Positions 26,956 to 35,476 of a stretch of DNA of 64,000 nt are shown here, in pieces. Origin of the DNA: Lachnospiraceae bacterium (GTDB lineage Bacteria; Bacillota; Clostridia; Lachnospirales; Lachnospiraceae); contig JAHZAV010000003.1 in assembly GCA_019423745.1 (NCBI GenBank), positions 1 to 64,000 of the forward strand. The letters are read 5' to 3'. Under the pieces are notes generated by a model. The model did not search any database. It had not been told where the DNA came from and worked only from the letters and a program-made list of their open reading frames with translations. The first letter of the stretch is position 1. Every line of letters starts with the position of its first letter. Both the position numbers and the translations under genes were made by a program.

Positions 26956-27104
26956 TTTGTTTAAGTTCCTGCGTAATCATAATACTAAACATATTTGTTT
27001 AAGTCAATACTTTCAGAAAGAGAAGCTTAAACTTTTTTGTTTAATTTTATTCTTGTTCTTCCATATTGCCCATGTTATACTTTTACTAAACAAATTAATT
27101 TAAG
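26956..27104. promoter_or_regulatory. Repeated TTTGTTTAAG operators between the xis and repressor genes
   Basis: TTTGTTTAAG at 26956-26965 and 26994-27003, CTTAAAC (27026-27032) facing TTTGTTTAA (27036-27044), and CTAAACAAATTAATTTAAGG at 27086-27105. The repressor promoter is visible: TTGTTC (27053-27058), 17 bases, TATACT (27076-27081), with the last box at its start region. These are likely repressor operators controlling both directions. Confidence 0.65.
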
Positions 27105-27115
27105 GAGGCTTTACC

Positions 27116-27625
27116 ATGGCAACTGGAAAACGAATCCGATTCTTCCGTACCAAAATAGGGCTGACGCAAAAACAGCTCGGAGAGAAACTTGGTTTTACCG
27201 GAAGAACATCTGATGTGCGCATGGCACAATATGAATCCGAGGCAAGATCCCCGAAACAAGATCTGATCAACCAGCTGGCACAGATTTTTCATGTGGATTC
27301 ACGTGCCCTTACCGTGCCTGATATTGATACCTATGTCGGCCTGATGCATACCCTTTTTGCCCTGGAAGATATGTACGGCCTGAAGATCAAAGATATTGAC
27401 GGGGAACTCTGCCTCTGTCTCGATAAATCCAACACCTCCTTCTCTTCGTTGTTTGATATGTTTTCTTCATGGCAGCAACAGGCGGAGAAACTGGAAAAAG
27501 GAGAAATCAGCAAGGATGAATATGATGAGTGGAGATACAGATATCCGGCACTGGACACATACTCCAAATGGGCCAGAATACCATCTCAGGAACTCAGTGA
27601 TCTGTTTACAAATGAAAATAAATGA
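27116..27625 (+). CDS. XRE family repressor of the element
   Basis: A 169-residue regulator with an N-terminal helix-turn-helix: RIRFFRTKIGLTQKQLGEKL and RMAQYESEARSP (residues 5-45). The C-terminal part (about 60-169) is helical, of a type common in such repressors. AAGGAGG lies eight bases before the ATG. It diverges from the xis-int genes, and the shared region contains several TTTGTTTAAG boxes. It is expected to keep the element integrated; no LexA-like self-cleavage motif is evident. Confidence 0.9.
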   Translation: MATGKRIRFFRTKIGLTQKQLGEKLGFTGRTSDVRMAQYESEARSPKQDLINQLAQIFHVDSRALTVPDIDTYVGLMHTLFALEDMYGLKIKDIDGELCLCLDKSNTSFSSLFDMFSSWQQQAEKLEKGEISKDEYDEWRYRYPALDTYSKWARIPSQELSDLFTNENK

Positions 27626-27640
27626 TCAGAACTAAAAAAA

Positions 27641-27685
27641 CCTTACTGTCTTTCAGCTTTTTAAACTGAAGATCAGTAAGGTTTT
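27641..27685 (+). terminator. Repressor terminator
   Basis: CCTTACTG (27641-27648) pairs with CAGTAAGG (27674-27681), extended by an inner TTTCAG/CTGAAG stem, followed by TTTT. Confidence 0.8.
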
Positions 27686-27729
27686 AATATGAAATAAGAT
27701 ATGCATTATTCTTTGAATAAGACCCTTAA

Positions 27730-27746
27730 GTTGCCGATTCGTTGCC
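27730..27746. repeat. GTTGCC pair, candidate integrase arm site (right)
   Basis: GTTGCCG, three bases, CGTTGCC, matching the left-end site at 8363-8379. Five bases further on is CTTAAACAAATTTG (27751-27764), which also forms half of the left-end palindrome. Confidence 0.5.
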
Positions 27747-27804
27747 GGAACTTAAACAAATTTGCTTGCAAGTACCGGTTTTACTGGCTTTCTGAAGGGG
27801 TACC

Positions 27805-27817
27805 CTTATTCGAACTC
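27805..27817. repeat. Attachment-site direct repeat, right copy (guaA 3' end)
   Basis: CTTATTCGAACTC, identical to 8249-8261, covering the guaA stop codon and its last codons. guaA therefore stays intact after insertion. Confidence 0.85.
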
Positions 27818-29350
27818 TATCGTTCCCGGCGGTTTACTCGTCAAATCATACATAACTCTGTTGACTCCCCGCACCTCATTAATAATTCTGCTCATAACCT
27901 TATTAAGTACTTCATAAGGAATCTCCGCTGCCTCGGCTGTCATAAAGTCCACCGTGTTAACAGCTCTAAGTGCCACAGCATAGTCATAAGTTCTTTCATC
28001 GCCCATTACACCTACACTGCGCATATTGGTAAGTCCTGCAAAATACTGACCGATACTGCGATCCAGTCCTGCATTTGCAATTTCTTCCCGGTAAATAGCA
28101 TCTGCATCTTGCACCATGCGAACTTTCTCAGGCGTCACTTCGCCGATAATACGGATACCAAGTCCTGGTCCCGGGAATGGCTGACGGAATACAAGATATT
28201 CAGGAATTCCCATCTCCAGTCCTGCCTTACGAACTTCGTCTTTGAAAAGATCTCTAAGAGGCTCGATAATCTCTTTAAAATCTACATAATCCGGAAGTCC
28301 CCCTACATTGTGATGAGATTTGATTACTGCTGATTCTCCGCCAAGACCGCTTTCTACTACATCCGGGTAAATAGTTCCCTGTACAAGGAAATCAACTGCT
28401 CCGATTTTCTTTGCTTCCTCTTCAAATACACGGATAAATTCTTCTCCGATAATTTTTCGTTTCTTTTCTGGTTCTTCCACACCTGCCAGTTTGCTGTAAA
28501 AACGCTCCTGAGCGTTGACACGGATAAAGTTCAGTTCATAAGGTCCTTCCGGGCCAAATACTGCTTCTACCTCGTCTCCCTCATTTTTACGAAGAAGACC
28601 ATGATCTACAAAGACACATGTCAGCTGATTTCCAATGGCCTTAGAAAGCATGACTGCTGCCACAGATGAATCTACACCGCCGGACAGAGCACACAATACT
28701 TTTCCGTCTCCTACTTTTTCGCGAATTGCCTGAATAGAAGTCTCCACAAAAGAATCCATTCTCCAGTCACCGGAACATCCACAGACATTGCGTACAAAAT
28801 TATAAAGCATTTTTGTTCCTTCCTGAGTATGGAGTACCTCCGGATGGAACTGGATTGCGTACAACTTCTTCTCCTCATTTTCTGCTGCTGCCACCGGACA
28901 ATCTGCAGTATGTGCAGTAATACGAAATCCTGGGGCAATTTTAGAAATATAGTCAAAATGACTCATCCAGCAAATGGTCTTTTCTGACACATTCTCAAAT
29001 AATTTTGAACTTTTATCTACGATGACCTCTGTCTTTCCATATTCACGAACAGACGCACGTTCCACTTTACCGCCCAGCACATGCATCATAAGCTGTGCGC
29101 CGTAGCAAAGTCCAAGAACCGGGATGCCCAATTCAAATAACTCCTTGCTATATGTGGGCGAATCTTCCAGATAGCAACTATTAGGACCGCCGGTCAAAAT
29201 GATTCCTTTTGGATTCATTTTCTTAATAGTTTCAATATCCGTTTTATAAGAGTAAATTTCACAATACACATTGCTCTCACGAACACGTCTTGCTACCAGC
29301 TGATTGTACTGACCGCCGAAGTCCAATACAATGACTAATTCTCTTCTCAC
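27806..29350 (-). CDS. guaA: GMP synthase (glutamine-hydrolysing)
   Basis: A 514-residue enzyme converting XMP, ATP and glutamine to GMP in purine synthesis. The class I amidotransferase domain has the nucleophile in [10 protein letters not shown] (about residue 80) and FHPEV (about 167); the ATP pyrophosphatase domain has SGGVDSS (about 224); the C-terminal dimerisation domain is complete and ends KPPGTIEFE. Its last codons form the attachment site of the adjacent element, so it is not disrupted but loses its own terminator. A clear promoter lies upstream at 29418-29446. Confidence 0.98.
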   Translation of the reverse strand: MRRELVIVLDFGGQYNQLVARRVRESNVYCEIYSYKTDIETIKKMNPKGIILTGGPNSCYLEDSPTYSKELFELGIPVLGLCYGAQLMMHVLGGKVERASVREYGKTEVIVDKSSKLFENVSEKTICWMSHFDYISKIAPGFRITAHTADCPVAAAENEEKKLYAIQFHPEVLHTQEGTKMLYNFVRNVCGCSGDWRMDSFVETSIQAIREKVGDGKVLCALSGGVDSSVAAVMLSKAIGNQLTCVFVDHGLLRKNEGDEVEAVFGPEGPYELNFIRVNAQERFYSKLAGVEEPEKKRKIIGEEFIRVFEEEAKKIGAVDFLVQGTIYPDVVESGLGGESAVIKSHHNVGGLPDYVDFKEIIEPLRDLFKDEVRKAGLEMGIPEYLVFRQPFPGPGLGIRIIGEVTPEKVRMVQDADAIYREEIANAGLDRSIGQYFAGLTNMRSVGVMGDERTYDYAVALRAVNTVDFMTAEAAEIPYEVLNKVMSRIINEVRGVNRVMYDLTSKPPGTIEFE

Positions 29351-29417
29351 CTGTGTTCCTCCTTATTTCCTCACATATCGACCCGCATATTTTCTGATAT
29401 GCCGGTGCGTTAGTTCT

Positions 29418-29446
29418 ATTATAATGTAGCCTTATTATATTGGCAA
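29418..29446 (-). promoter_or_regulatory. guaA promoter
   Basis: On the minus strand TTGCCA (29441-29446), a 17-base spacer and TATAAT (29418-29423). The leader of about 60 bases to the start codon has a weak hairpin but no recognisable purine riboswitch. Confidence 0.75.
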
Positions 29447-29491
29447 TCAAAAATACGAATTCTTTTGCAGATCCAAAAGCTTTCTTACCTT

Positions 29492-30856
29492 TTATTGCAC
29501 AAGTGCCTGATGTTTCCATTTGCCGCTGAAGTAACGTATGATGAAACAGATTGCTCTTACAATCCAGTCGATTACCATGGCAACCCATACGCCAAGTACT
29601 CCCATTCCCATGTATTTTCCTAAAATGTAACTGAAAACAATACGGAAAATCCACATAGAGATAACAGAAATGATCATACACATTTTTGCGTCCCCTGCTG
29701 CCCTAAATGTTGCCGGAAGCGAAAAAGAAACAGGCCACACGATCATACAGGATATGGCGTGGAAAATCAGGATCTCTCTCGCTGCTGCTGCCGTCACATC
29801 AGAAAGATGGTAAGCTTTCAAGATGATTGGTATCAGAAGGAAAATCAATGCATTAATTGCCCACATACAAATGTAGGTAACTGCTATTAACTTTTTGGTA
29901 TAATATCTGACCTGTCCGTAGTCTCCTGCTCCTACACACCTTGCAATTACAGTTGTTATAGCAAGGGAAATTGCCATTCCAGGAAGAATTTGGAAAAGTG
30001 CCACTGCATTGGCCACCGCATTAGCGGCAATGGCATACGTACCAAATGTAGACACAAGGCTAAGAACAATAATTTTACCAAGCTGGAACATACTGTTCTC
30101 CAGTCCATTAGGCACCCCAATATTCAAAATTTTTCGAATCGTTGACCAATCGGCATGATAACGCCATGTACGTTCAATGCTTACTGTTCTTTTCTGATTG
30201 CACAGAAGCACAATAATAATCACTGCTGCTGTAACACGGGAAACCAGGGTAGGGATAGCCACACCTTCTGTTCCCCTGTGGAATCCATAGATCAAAATAG
30301 CATTTCCGGAAATATTGATTACATTCATTACAATAGAGACTCTCATGGAAATTTCCGAATTTCCCATTGTTCGGAAAATCGCCGCCCCTCCATTATAAAG
30401 TGCAATAAAAGGAATGGATGCTGTTACAATCATAAGATACGTATTCGCATAACCCATAACATCTTCATCAATCTGTCCAAAGACGCCGTGAAGAATCCAA
30501 TATTTAAATACATAAATTAAGATGGTAATGACAAGTGCGCATATCGTGATAAACCAAACCAGCTGTGTAGCAGCTTTACAAGCTCCCTTCCTGCTTCCTT
30601 GCCCCAGATATTGTCCTGCTACCACTGCCCCGCCTGTCGCAAGCGCTGAGAATGCATTAATTAAAAGAACCATAATATTATCCACCAGCGACACTCCGGA
30701 CACTGCCGCCTCTCCTACGCTGGCCACCATAATACTGTCTGCCATTCCTACAAATACTGCAAGAAGCTGTTCAATGATCAGAGGAATGATCAAAACTGTC
30801 AACGCTTTATTATCAAATAAATAACTTTTTTTATCTGTAGTTATTTTTCCCCTCAT
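29492..30856 (-). CDS. MATE family efflux transporter
   Basis: A 454-residue protein with about 12 membrane segments in two similar halves. The N-terminal half contains IIEQLLAVFVGMADSIMV and the AVVAGQYLGQG loop; the second half contains the matching NIGVPNGLENSMFQLG and VIARCVGAGDYGQV segments. Family members export cationic drugs or metabolites using Na+ or H+. It starts 18 bases after the GH2 glycosidase gene, in the same direction, so the two are probably co-transcribed. Confidence 0.92.
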   Translation of the reverse strand: MRGKITTDKKSYLFDNKALTVLIIPLIIEQLLAVFVGMADSIMVASVGEAAVSGVSLVDNIMVLLINAFSALATGGAVVAGQYLGQGSRKGACKAATQLVWFITICALVITILIYVFKYWILHGVFGQIDEDVMGYANTYLMIVTASIPFIALYNGGAAIFRTMGNSEISMRVSIVMNVINISGNAILIYGFHRGTEGVAIPTLVSRVTAAVIIIVLLCNQKRTVSIERTWRYHADWSTIRKILNIGVPNGLENSMFQLGKIIVLSLVSTFGTYAIAANAVANAVALFQILPGMAISLAITTVIARCVGAGDYGQVRYYTKKLIAVTYICMWAINALIFLLIPIILKAYHLSDVTAAAAREILIFHAISCMIVWPVSFSLPATFRAAGDAKMCMIISVISMWIFRIVFSYILGKYMGMGVLGVWVAMVIDWIVRAICFIIRYFSGKWKHQALVQ

Positions 30857-30873
30857 TTGTTATCCATCCTCCC

Positions 30874-33285
30874 TTATCGCTTTTCAGACTCTGTTCTACA
30901 TATTCTTGTTCGGAAAATCCTTGTTTCTACTTTCTGATCTCCCCGATATATGTGCAATTTTCCTTCTCCTTCTGTTCCGTTTGTACATACATAACAACCG
31001 GCCATACCACCCTCCATCGCTATACTGGAAGGTCCATTAAGGCATATTGCTCCTTCTGTTTCAAAATGAAGTACATCATTGCAGTAAGGGGCCAGATTTC
31101 CATTTTGATCCAAAGCCCGAATCCGCAAAGTAACCATATCCCACGTATCATCCTCACACATCTGGCAAATATCATTTTTTTCAAAAAGTTTCATATCTGC
31201 CTTAATTTCCAGATGGAGCTGCTCTGCCGGGGAAATTGTCACGGTTTTCACTACTCTGTTTTCCCGGACTGCCTCAAAACGCCATATGGTTGTCTCATCG
31301 CCCCAGCCGCTCATATATTTTTTAAATAATTCTTCTATTTTTTCTTGTCCAATTCCTTTGAAGCATTTAAATACTGCGCATTTTATCCGCATTTTAAATG
31401 GAAATTGCTTCTGCGGATTGCTTTCTTTCCACTTCAGACATTCTTTTAAAAAGTCAGACGTCTTCTTATCAAATCCTTCTACTGTCTCCAACTGCTCTCC
31501 AACATAATCTGTAATCACAACTGGCGGATGAGCAAGGTTTTTATAAGAGGGATCTGGAAAATACTGCCCAATGAGTCTGTCATTTTTATACATACGTACA
31601 CTGTCCCCATTTGTCAGGACAACGGTCTCATCAATATAACCTCCCGGCTGTTCTCCGATATTCATCGTACTTCCCACTTCTAAGACCGGCTCTGCATCCT
31701 GCTGTGACGCATATACGCCGGCAGCTGGCTTCGGGTTTCGAAACATATCCAATACGCCATGATAGCAAATTCTGTCCCCACTTCCAAACTCTTTATGAGT
31801 ATTATAATCAAACATACACCATCCAAAACATCCACTGATATTTTCTCCTGCCGCTGCCGCATTTAATACAGTTGCATGGCGAAGCGTATGCTCTCTTCGG
31901 TGTGCTTCGCTGTCCCAGCTTTTTGTGGGGAACATATGACCATTAAATTCAGAAATAAGATACGCCTTGTCTCCCTCACCTGTTACTGCACTTCTCGGTT
32001 CACATCCCTGATTTGTCCCATTATGCACAAAATCATTATATGTATAGACATCTTCCAGCAAATGACTGTTTTTTATTGCACGGACTCCCCCTGTCGGTCT
32101 GGTTGGATCCAGCCGATGTGCTGCTGCGTTTGTTTCCTGATAAAATGCATCATCATCAAGACTTTCATTTATTCTGACACCCCACATAAAAATGCTGGGA
32201 TGGTTTCTGTACTGCCGAATCATTTCTTCTGTATTTTTAACGGCCTGTGCTTTCCACTGGATACCACCGATATGCTGCCACCCCGGTATTTCCGTAAAAA
32301 CCAAAAGTCCCAGTTCATCGCAGCGATCGATAAAATCATGACTCTGAGGATAATGGCTTGTACGCACTGCATTACATCCAAGTTCATATTTCAAAATCTC
32401 TGCATCCAGCCTCTGCGCTCTCTTAGGTGCCGCATAGCCAAAATAGGGCCAGCATTGATGTCTGTTCAGCCCTCTTATTTCGATACGGCTTCCATTGAGA
32501 TAACATCCATCCGGCTTCATTTCAACCGTACGGAATCCAAAGCGGACTTCTTCACTGTCCATTACCTGTCCATACTTTAAAATCTCCAGATGAAGAGTAT
32601 AAAGCTGGGGATGTTCCGTATCCCATAATCTGGCCCGCGGTACATGCATGTGGAAATTCCCCTGGAATTTCTGTTCTTCCAGATTTGCAAAAATCTCACC
32701 CTGGCTATCCATCACCCATGCTCGAATCATACAATTATCCGTTATTTCTGCTTCCACCTGAATTCTGGCATGCTTCCTATCATCTGCCTGCACAAAAACA
32801 TCATTAAAATGAATTTTTTCTCTGACTTCAAGATAGATTGGTCTGTAAATCCCTCCATACGTAAGATAATCAATTACATAACCAAAGGGCGGGATATCAA
32901 GACTTTCCCGGCTGTCCAGTCTCACAACAATTCTATTTACTGCCCCATATTTCAAAAAGGAAGATATATCTGCCTTAAATGCTGTATATCCACAGCTATG
33001 AACGCCCACACTCTGGCCGTTGCAATACAGCTCCGCCTGATGCGCTGCCCCTTCCATAACCAAAGTAACGGTTTTCCCGGACCATTCTGCTGGGATATTC
33101 AGTTCTTTTACATAGCCACTGATCATCTGATAATCTTTTTCATCTAAATATCTTGCCGGCAATTTTTTTACAGTATGGGGAATTCTTACTTTCTCCAGCT
33201 CCTCCAGCCTGTCAGCCGGCATACTATTCAAACTGCCTCTATAATGTTCTGTAAAATACCATTCATCGTTGATCGGATAACGCAT
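30874..33285 (-). CDS. Glycoside hydrolase family 2 protein
   Basis: About 803 residues with the GH2 order: sugar-binding domain, immunoglobulin-like domain, TIM barrel, then a C-terminal beta domain. The barrel shows GLNRHQCWPYFGYA, CNAVRTSHYPQS, the acid/base Glu in MWGVRINESLDD and the nucleophile Glu in YLISEFNGH. The specificity (beta-galactosidase, glucuronidase or mannosidase) cannot be decided. ATG at 33285 has AAGGAGG at good spacing; an upstream frame extension lacks this. There is no signal peptide, so it acts inside the cell on imported sugars. Confidence 0.92.
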   Translation of the reverse strand: MRYPINDEWYFTEHYRGSLNSMPADRLEELEKVRIPHTVKKLPARYLDEKDYQMISGYVKELNIPAEWSGKTVTLVMEGAAHQAELYCNGQSVGVHSCGYTAFKADISSFLKYGAVNRIVVRLDSRESLDIPPFGYVIDYLTYGGIYRPIYLEVREKIHFNDVFVQADDRKHARIQVEAEITDNCMIRAWVMDSQGEIFANLEEQKFQGNFHMHVPRARLWDTEHPQLYTLHLEILKYGQVMDSEEVRFGFRTVEMKPDGCYLNGSRIEIRGLNRHQCWPYFGYAAPKRAQRLDAEILKYELGCNAVRTSHYPQSHDFIDRCDELGLLVFTEIPGWQHIGGIQWKAQAVKNTEEMIRQYRNHPSIFMWGVRINESLDDDAFYQETNAAAHRLDPTRPTGGVRAIKNSHLLEDVYTYNDFVHNGTNQGCEPRSAVTGEGDKAYLISEFNGHMFPTKSWDSEAHRREHTLRHATVLNAAAAGENISGCFGWCMFDYNTHKEFGSGDRICYHGVLDMFRNPKPAAGVYASQQDAEPVLEVGSTMNIGEQPGGYIDETVVLTNGDSVRMYKNDRLIGQYFPDPSYKNLAHPPVVITDYVGEQLETVEGFDKKTSDFLKECLKWKESNPQKQFPFKMRIKCAVFKCFKGIGQEKIEELFKKYMSGWGDETTIWRFEAVRENRVVKTVTISPAEQLHLEIKADMKLFEKNDICQMCEDDTWDMVTLRIRALDQNGNLAPYCNDVLHFETEGAICLNGPSSIAMEGGMAGCYVCTNGTEGEGKLHIYRGDQKVETRIFRTRICRTESEKR

Positions 33286-33571
33286 ATTTTTCCTCCTTTG
33301 TTTTCTCGCAAAGTCTATCATATCCCAATGTCCGATGGAATACAACAATAACTTACGCTGCAGCTTTTCTTCAAAATCTGCAGCGCATGGTTCTTTTTCA
33401 ATATTTTTACTGTTTCTCTATTAATTGATATCCTGCCAAATCCGTTTAAGTAATTTCTTATACAGAAGCTTCTTTCTCCATACATTTCCTCACTGAAGTT
33501 TATAGCAACCTTTATATGTACCTGAATATCATTCTATTTAAATTATATAAATTAATCTAGCACCTTTCAAG
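33286..33571. other. Intergenic region between the GH2 gene and the spoIIID 3' part
   Basis: About 286 AT-rich bases. No gene is seen; the GH2 promoter is presumably here. No convincing terminator for spoIIID was identified. Confidence 0.5.
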
Positions 33572-33722
33572 TCAACAATGTAAATGTTTCCCTTTATATT
33601 TTTCTCGAGTAGCAAGTCCTCCTCGTATGTGGCGTTCTGATTTGTTCATATCCAGCACCTTACGGGCCTGAGTAGCCAGAGATGGATTAATTTGAATAAG
33701 ACGTTCGGTTACATCTTTATGT
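33572..33722 (-). pseudogene. spoIIID: spoIIID, 3' part (separated by the inserted element)
   Basis: Reading on the minus strand from the right element end gives HKDVTERLIQINPSLATQAR, then KVLDMNKSERHIRGGLATRE, then KYKGKHLHC and a stop at 33572-33574. This is the C-terminal part of SpoIIID, the mother-cell DNA-binding regulator (compare the known family core TVHKDLTERL and RHLRGGEATK). It has no start of its own. Joined at the ACATA core to the 5' part (49182-49295), it gives a complete 86-residue protein with the frame preserved. Confidence 0.92.
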
Positions 33723-35294
33723 GCGGTCGTGATTATTTTGAGCGTTTTCTGTATCCGGCACTTCTGACCGGTCTTTAACCAGTATGGCTTCGTCCAGGCC
33801 CAACTCTCCCATCAGTTTCAGGTAAATGTCCACATTTCCATCCTTGTCCACTTCAATCTTCTCAATGATTTTTTTCAGCTGGGTATTGGTCATCTGGTGC
33901 ACATCTGTAATGTCCTCGATCGACTGAAACGTTGTGTTCAACAGTTCTTCCAGCTGATCACCCTTTGTGATCTGATAGGTTACCATTTTCAATTCATTTT
34001 CCATCCGCTCGATTTCCTGCCTAGCACCGCCGATCCGGTCATTCAGCTCCTGCCGTGTAATCAGGTCATCGGTATACATGTCCATGTATTTCTCCCGCAT
34101 GGCTTTCAGTTTTGTCAGCTTATCCTTCAGCTCCTTTTCATACTCCACATTTTCATCTTTCGCCTTGTAAACACGCTGAAATTCCTTCACCACATATTGA
34201 ATGACTTTCTTCTTATTCTTCAGCACATTCGAAAAGTATTTCTGCAGCACTTCAATCAGTTCTTCTTCATCCAGGGTCACTGCATTGGGACAGGAATCAG
34301 CACCTTTCCCGTTATGTCCGGAACATACCCAGCGTACGTAAGTATTCTTATACTTTCGCACTGTCCGGCGGAAAGACCATCCGCACTCTTTACACTTAAT
34401 CAACGTAGAAAACAGGTATTTGTTACTCTGTCGTTCGTGATTCAGGTTAAACGCCTGATTCCGGGAATGAAGAATCTTCTGCGCCTGTTCAAACACTTCA
34501 TCATCAATGATCCGCAGTTCCGGTCGCTCTGTCACCAGCCATTCCGTTTCATCCTTTTCCTTCCGCTGTCCGGTAAGAAAATCTGCCACTTCCTGTTTCC
34601 CGTTAATAATCTTTCCCGTATAAAGTTCATTTGTGAGAATCCGGCTGACAGCATTCTGACTCCACTTACAGTTCCGCTTTGTCCGACTTCCCTGCTCATT
34701 CAGTTTGTTGGAAATAGCGGCGCATCCATATCCCTCTTCTGTATACCACCGGTAGATCTGACGTACGACCTTTGCCTCTTTCTCGTTGATTGCCAGATTG
34801 AAATAATCGCCGATCGTTTTATCATATCCAAAAACAATATTCGGAACTCGTCCCTTCTCCGCATTCACTTTTTTCCCAAACTTGATACGCTTGGATGTAT
34901 TGGCACTCTCCTCCTGCGCCAGAGCACCAAAGATAGTAAGAACAAACTCGCTGTTCCCCATGCTGGTCATATTAGCCGTGAGAAACTGCGTCTCGATTCC
35001 AAGAGCTTTCAGACGGCGGATGTTCTGAAGAAGATCCACGGTATTCCTTGCAAAACGGGAAATATCTTTTACGACAACCATATCAAAAAGGCCGTGCTCT
35101 GCATCGGCCATCATCTGTAAAAATTCTTTTCTATTTTTAATTTTCGTTCCGGAAATCCCCTCATCTGCATATACTTTAACAAGGTGATCTCCGGTACGCT
35201 GAACATATTCAGTGAAGAACTGCTTCTGGGTTTCCAGACTGTTCAGCTGGTCGGATTTATCCGTGGAAACACGGCAGTAGGCTGCAATGTTCAT
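33717..35294 (-). CDS. Large serine recombinase of the spoIIID element
   Basis: A 525-residue recombinase of the TndX/TnpX kind. The N-terminal resolvase domain has AYCRVSTDKS with catalytic Ser10 and the VVVKDISRFARN motif; then a recombinase domain (residues about 165-280), a zinc ribbon (CKECGWSF and CSGHNGKGADSC, about 300-340) and a C-terminal coiled coil (about 375-450). Such enzymes cut attB/attP and integrate or excise without homology. Its stop codon is completed by spoIIID sequence at the junction; in the excised circle the frame would run on about 14 codons. It has its own sigma-A-like promoter. Confidence 0.94.
   Translation of the reverse strand: MNIAAYCRVSTDKSDQLNSLETQKQFFTEYVQRTGDHLVKVYADEGISGTKIKNRKEFLQMMADAEHGLFDMVVVKDISRFARNTVDLLQNIRRLKALGIETQFLTANMTSMGNSEFVLTIFGALAQEESANTSKRIKFGKKVNAEKGRVPNIVFGYDKTIGDYFNLAINEKEAKVVRQIYRWYTEEGYGCAAISNKLNEQGSRTKRNCKWSQNAVSRILTNELYTGKIINGKQEVADFLTGQRKEKDETEWLVTERPELRIIDDEVFEQAQKILHSRNQAFNLNHERQSNKYLFSTLIKCKECGWSFRRTVRKYKNTYVRWVCSGHNGKGADSCPNAVTLDEEELIEVLQKYFSNVLKNKKKVIQYVVKEFQRVYKAKDENVEYEKELKDKLTKLKAMREKYMDMYTDDLITRQELNDRIGGARQEIERMENELKMVTYQITKGDQLEELLNTTFQSIEDITDVHQMTNTQLKKIIEKIEVDKDGNVDIYLKLMGELGLDEAILVKDRSEVPDTENAQNNHDRT
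33718..33722. repeat. Recombination core, right junction
   Basis: TATGT, shared with 49181-49185. The flanking recombinase stop codon overlaps it. Confidence 0.8.
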
Positions 35295-35323
35295 AAACGT
35301 TTACCTTTCTGTTATAATCACTT

Positions 35324-35368
35324 CATTCAGTTACATCTTTATTATATTGTAAAAGCAATATTTGTAAA
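35324..35368 (-). promoter_or_regulatory. Recombinase promoter overlapping an attB-like repeat
   Basis: On the minus strand TTTACA (35363-35368), 16 bases, TATAAT (35341-35346). Overlapping its downstream edge, 35324-35342 matches 33702-33720 of the spoIIID half-site in 17 of 19 bases. A ribosome site (AGAAAGG) lies nine bases before the ATG at 35294. Confidence 0.65.
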
Positions 35369-35476
35369 CATACAAATGCAGAAGATTCTTAAATATTAAT
35401 TTAATAATCTCCCGCATTCATACTTAGTTCACTTCTAGCTCATTAGAATTGTATTATTTAACTGACATTATATGTT

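Larger units (their letters stand above)
8249..27817. mobile_element. 19.6 kb integrative mobilizable element in the guaA 3' end
   Basis: The borders are a 13-bp direct repeat, CTTATTCGAACTC, at 8249-8261 and 27805-27817, which is the reverse complement of the last guaA codons and stop. Next to the right border are integrase, excisionase-like and repressor genes; inward come a primase, a VapE helicase, an oriT-like region and a MobA/MobL relaxase, then a defence cargo (Fic, HsdM, HsdS, AbiJ-like, HsdR, RT-HD). The displaced guaA terminator lies outside the left border. No type IV secretion genes are present, so it is mobilizable rather than conjugative. The guaA 3' end is a known integration target of such elements. 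Confidence 0.88.

Noticed and set aside
29351..29417. Purine riboswitch in the guaA leader
   Set aside because: The leader is only about 60 bases and lacks the conserved three-way-junction elements; only a weak hairpin is present.
33897..35120. Long open frame (about 407 codons) on the plus strand
   Set aside because: It is antisense to the large serine recombinase, whose domains are clear; the plus-strand product has no recognisable domain or ribosome site.
35295..35476. Sigma-E or sigma-K promoter for the recombinase
   Set aside because: I looked for CATACAnT-type -10 boxes with a suitable -35; the best candidate is a sigma-A promoter. Mother-cell-specific expression cannot be claimed from this sequence.
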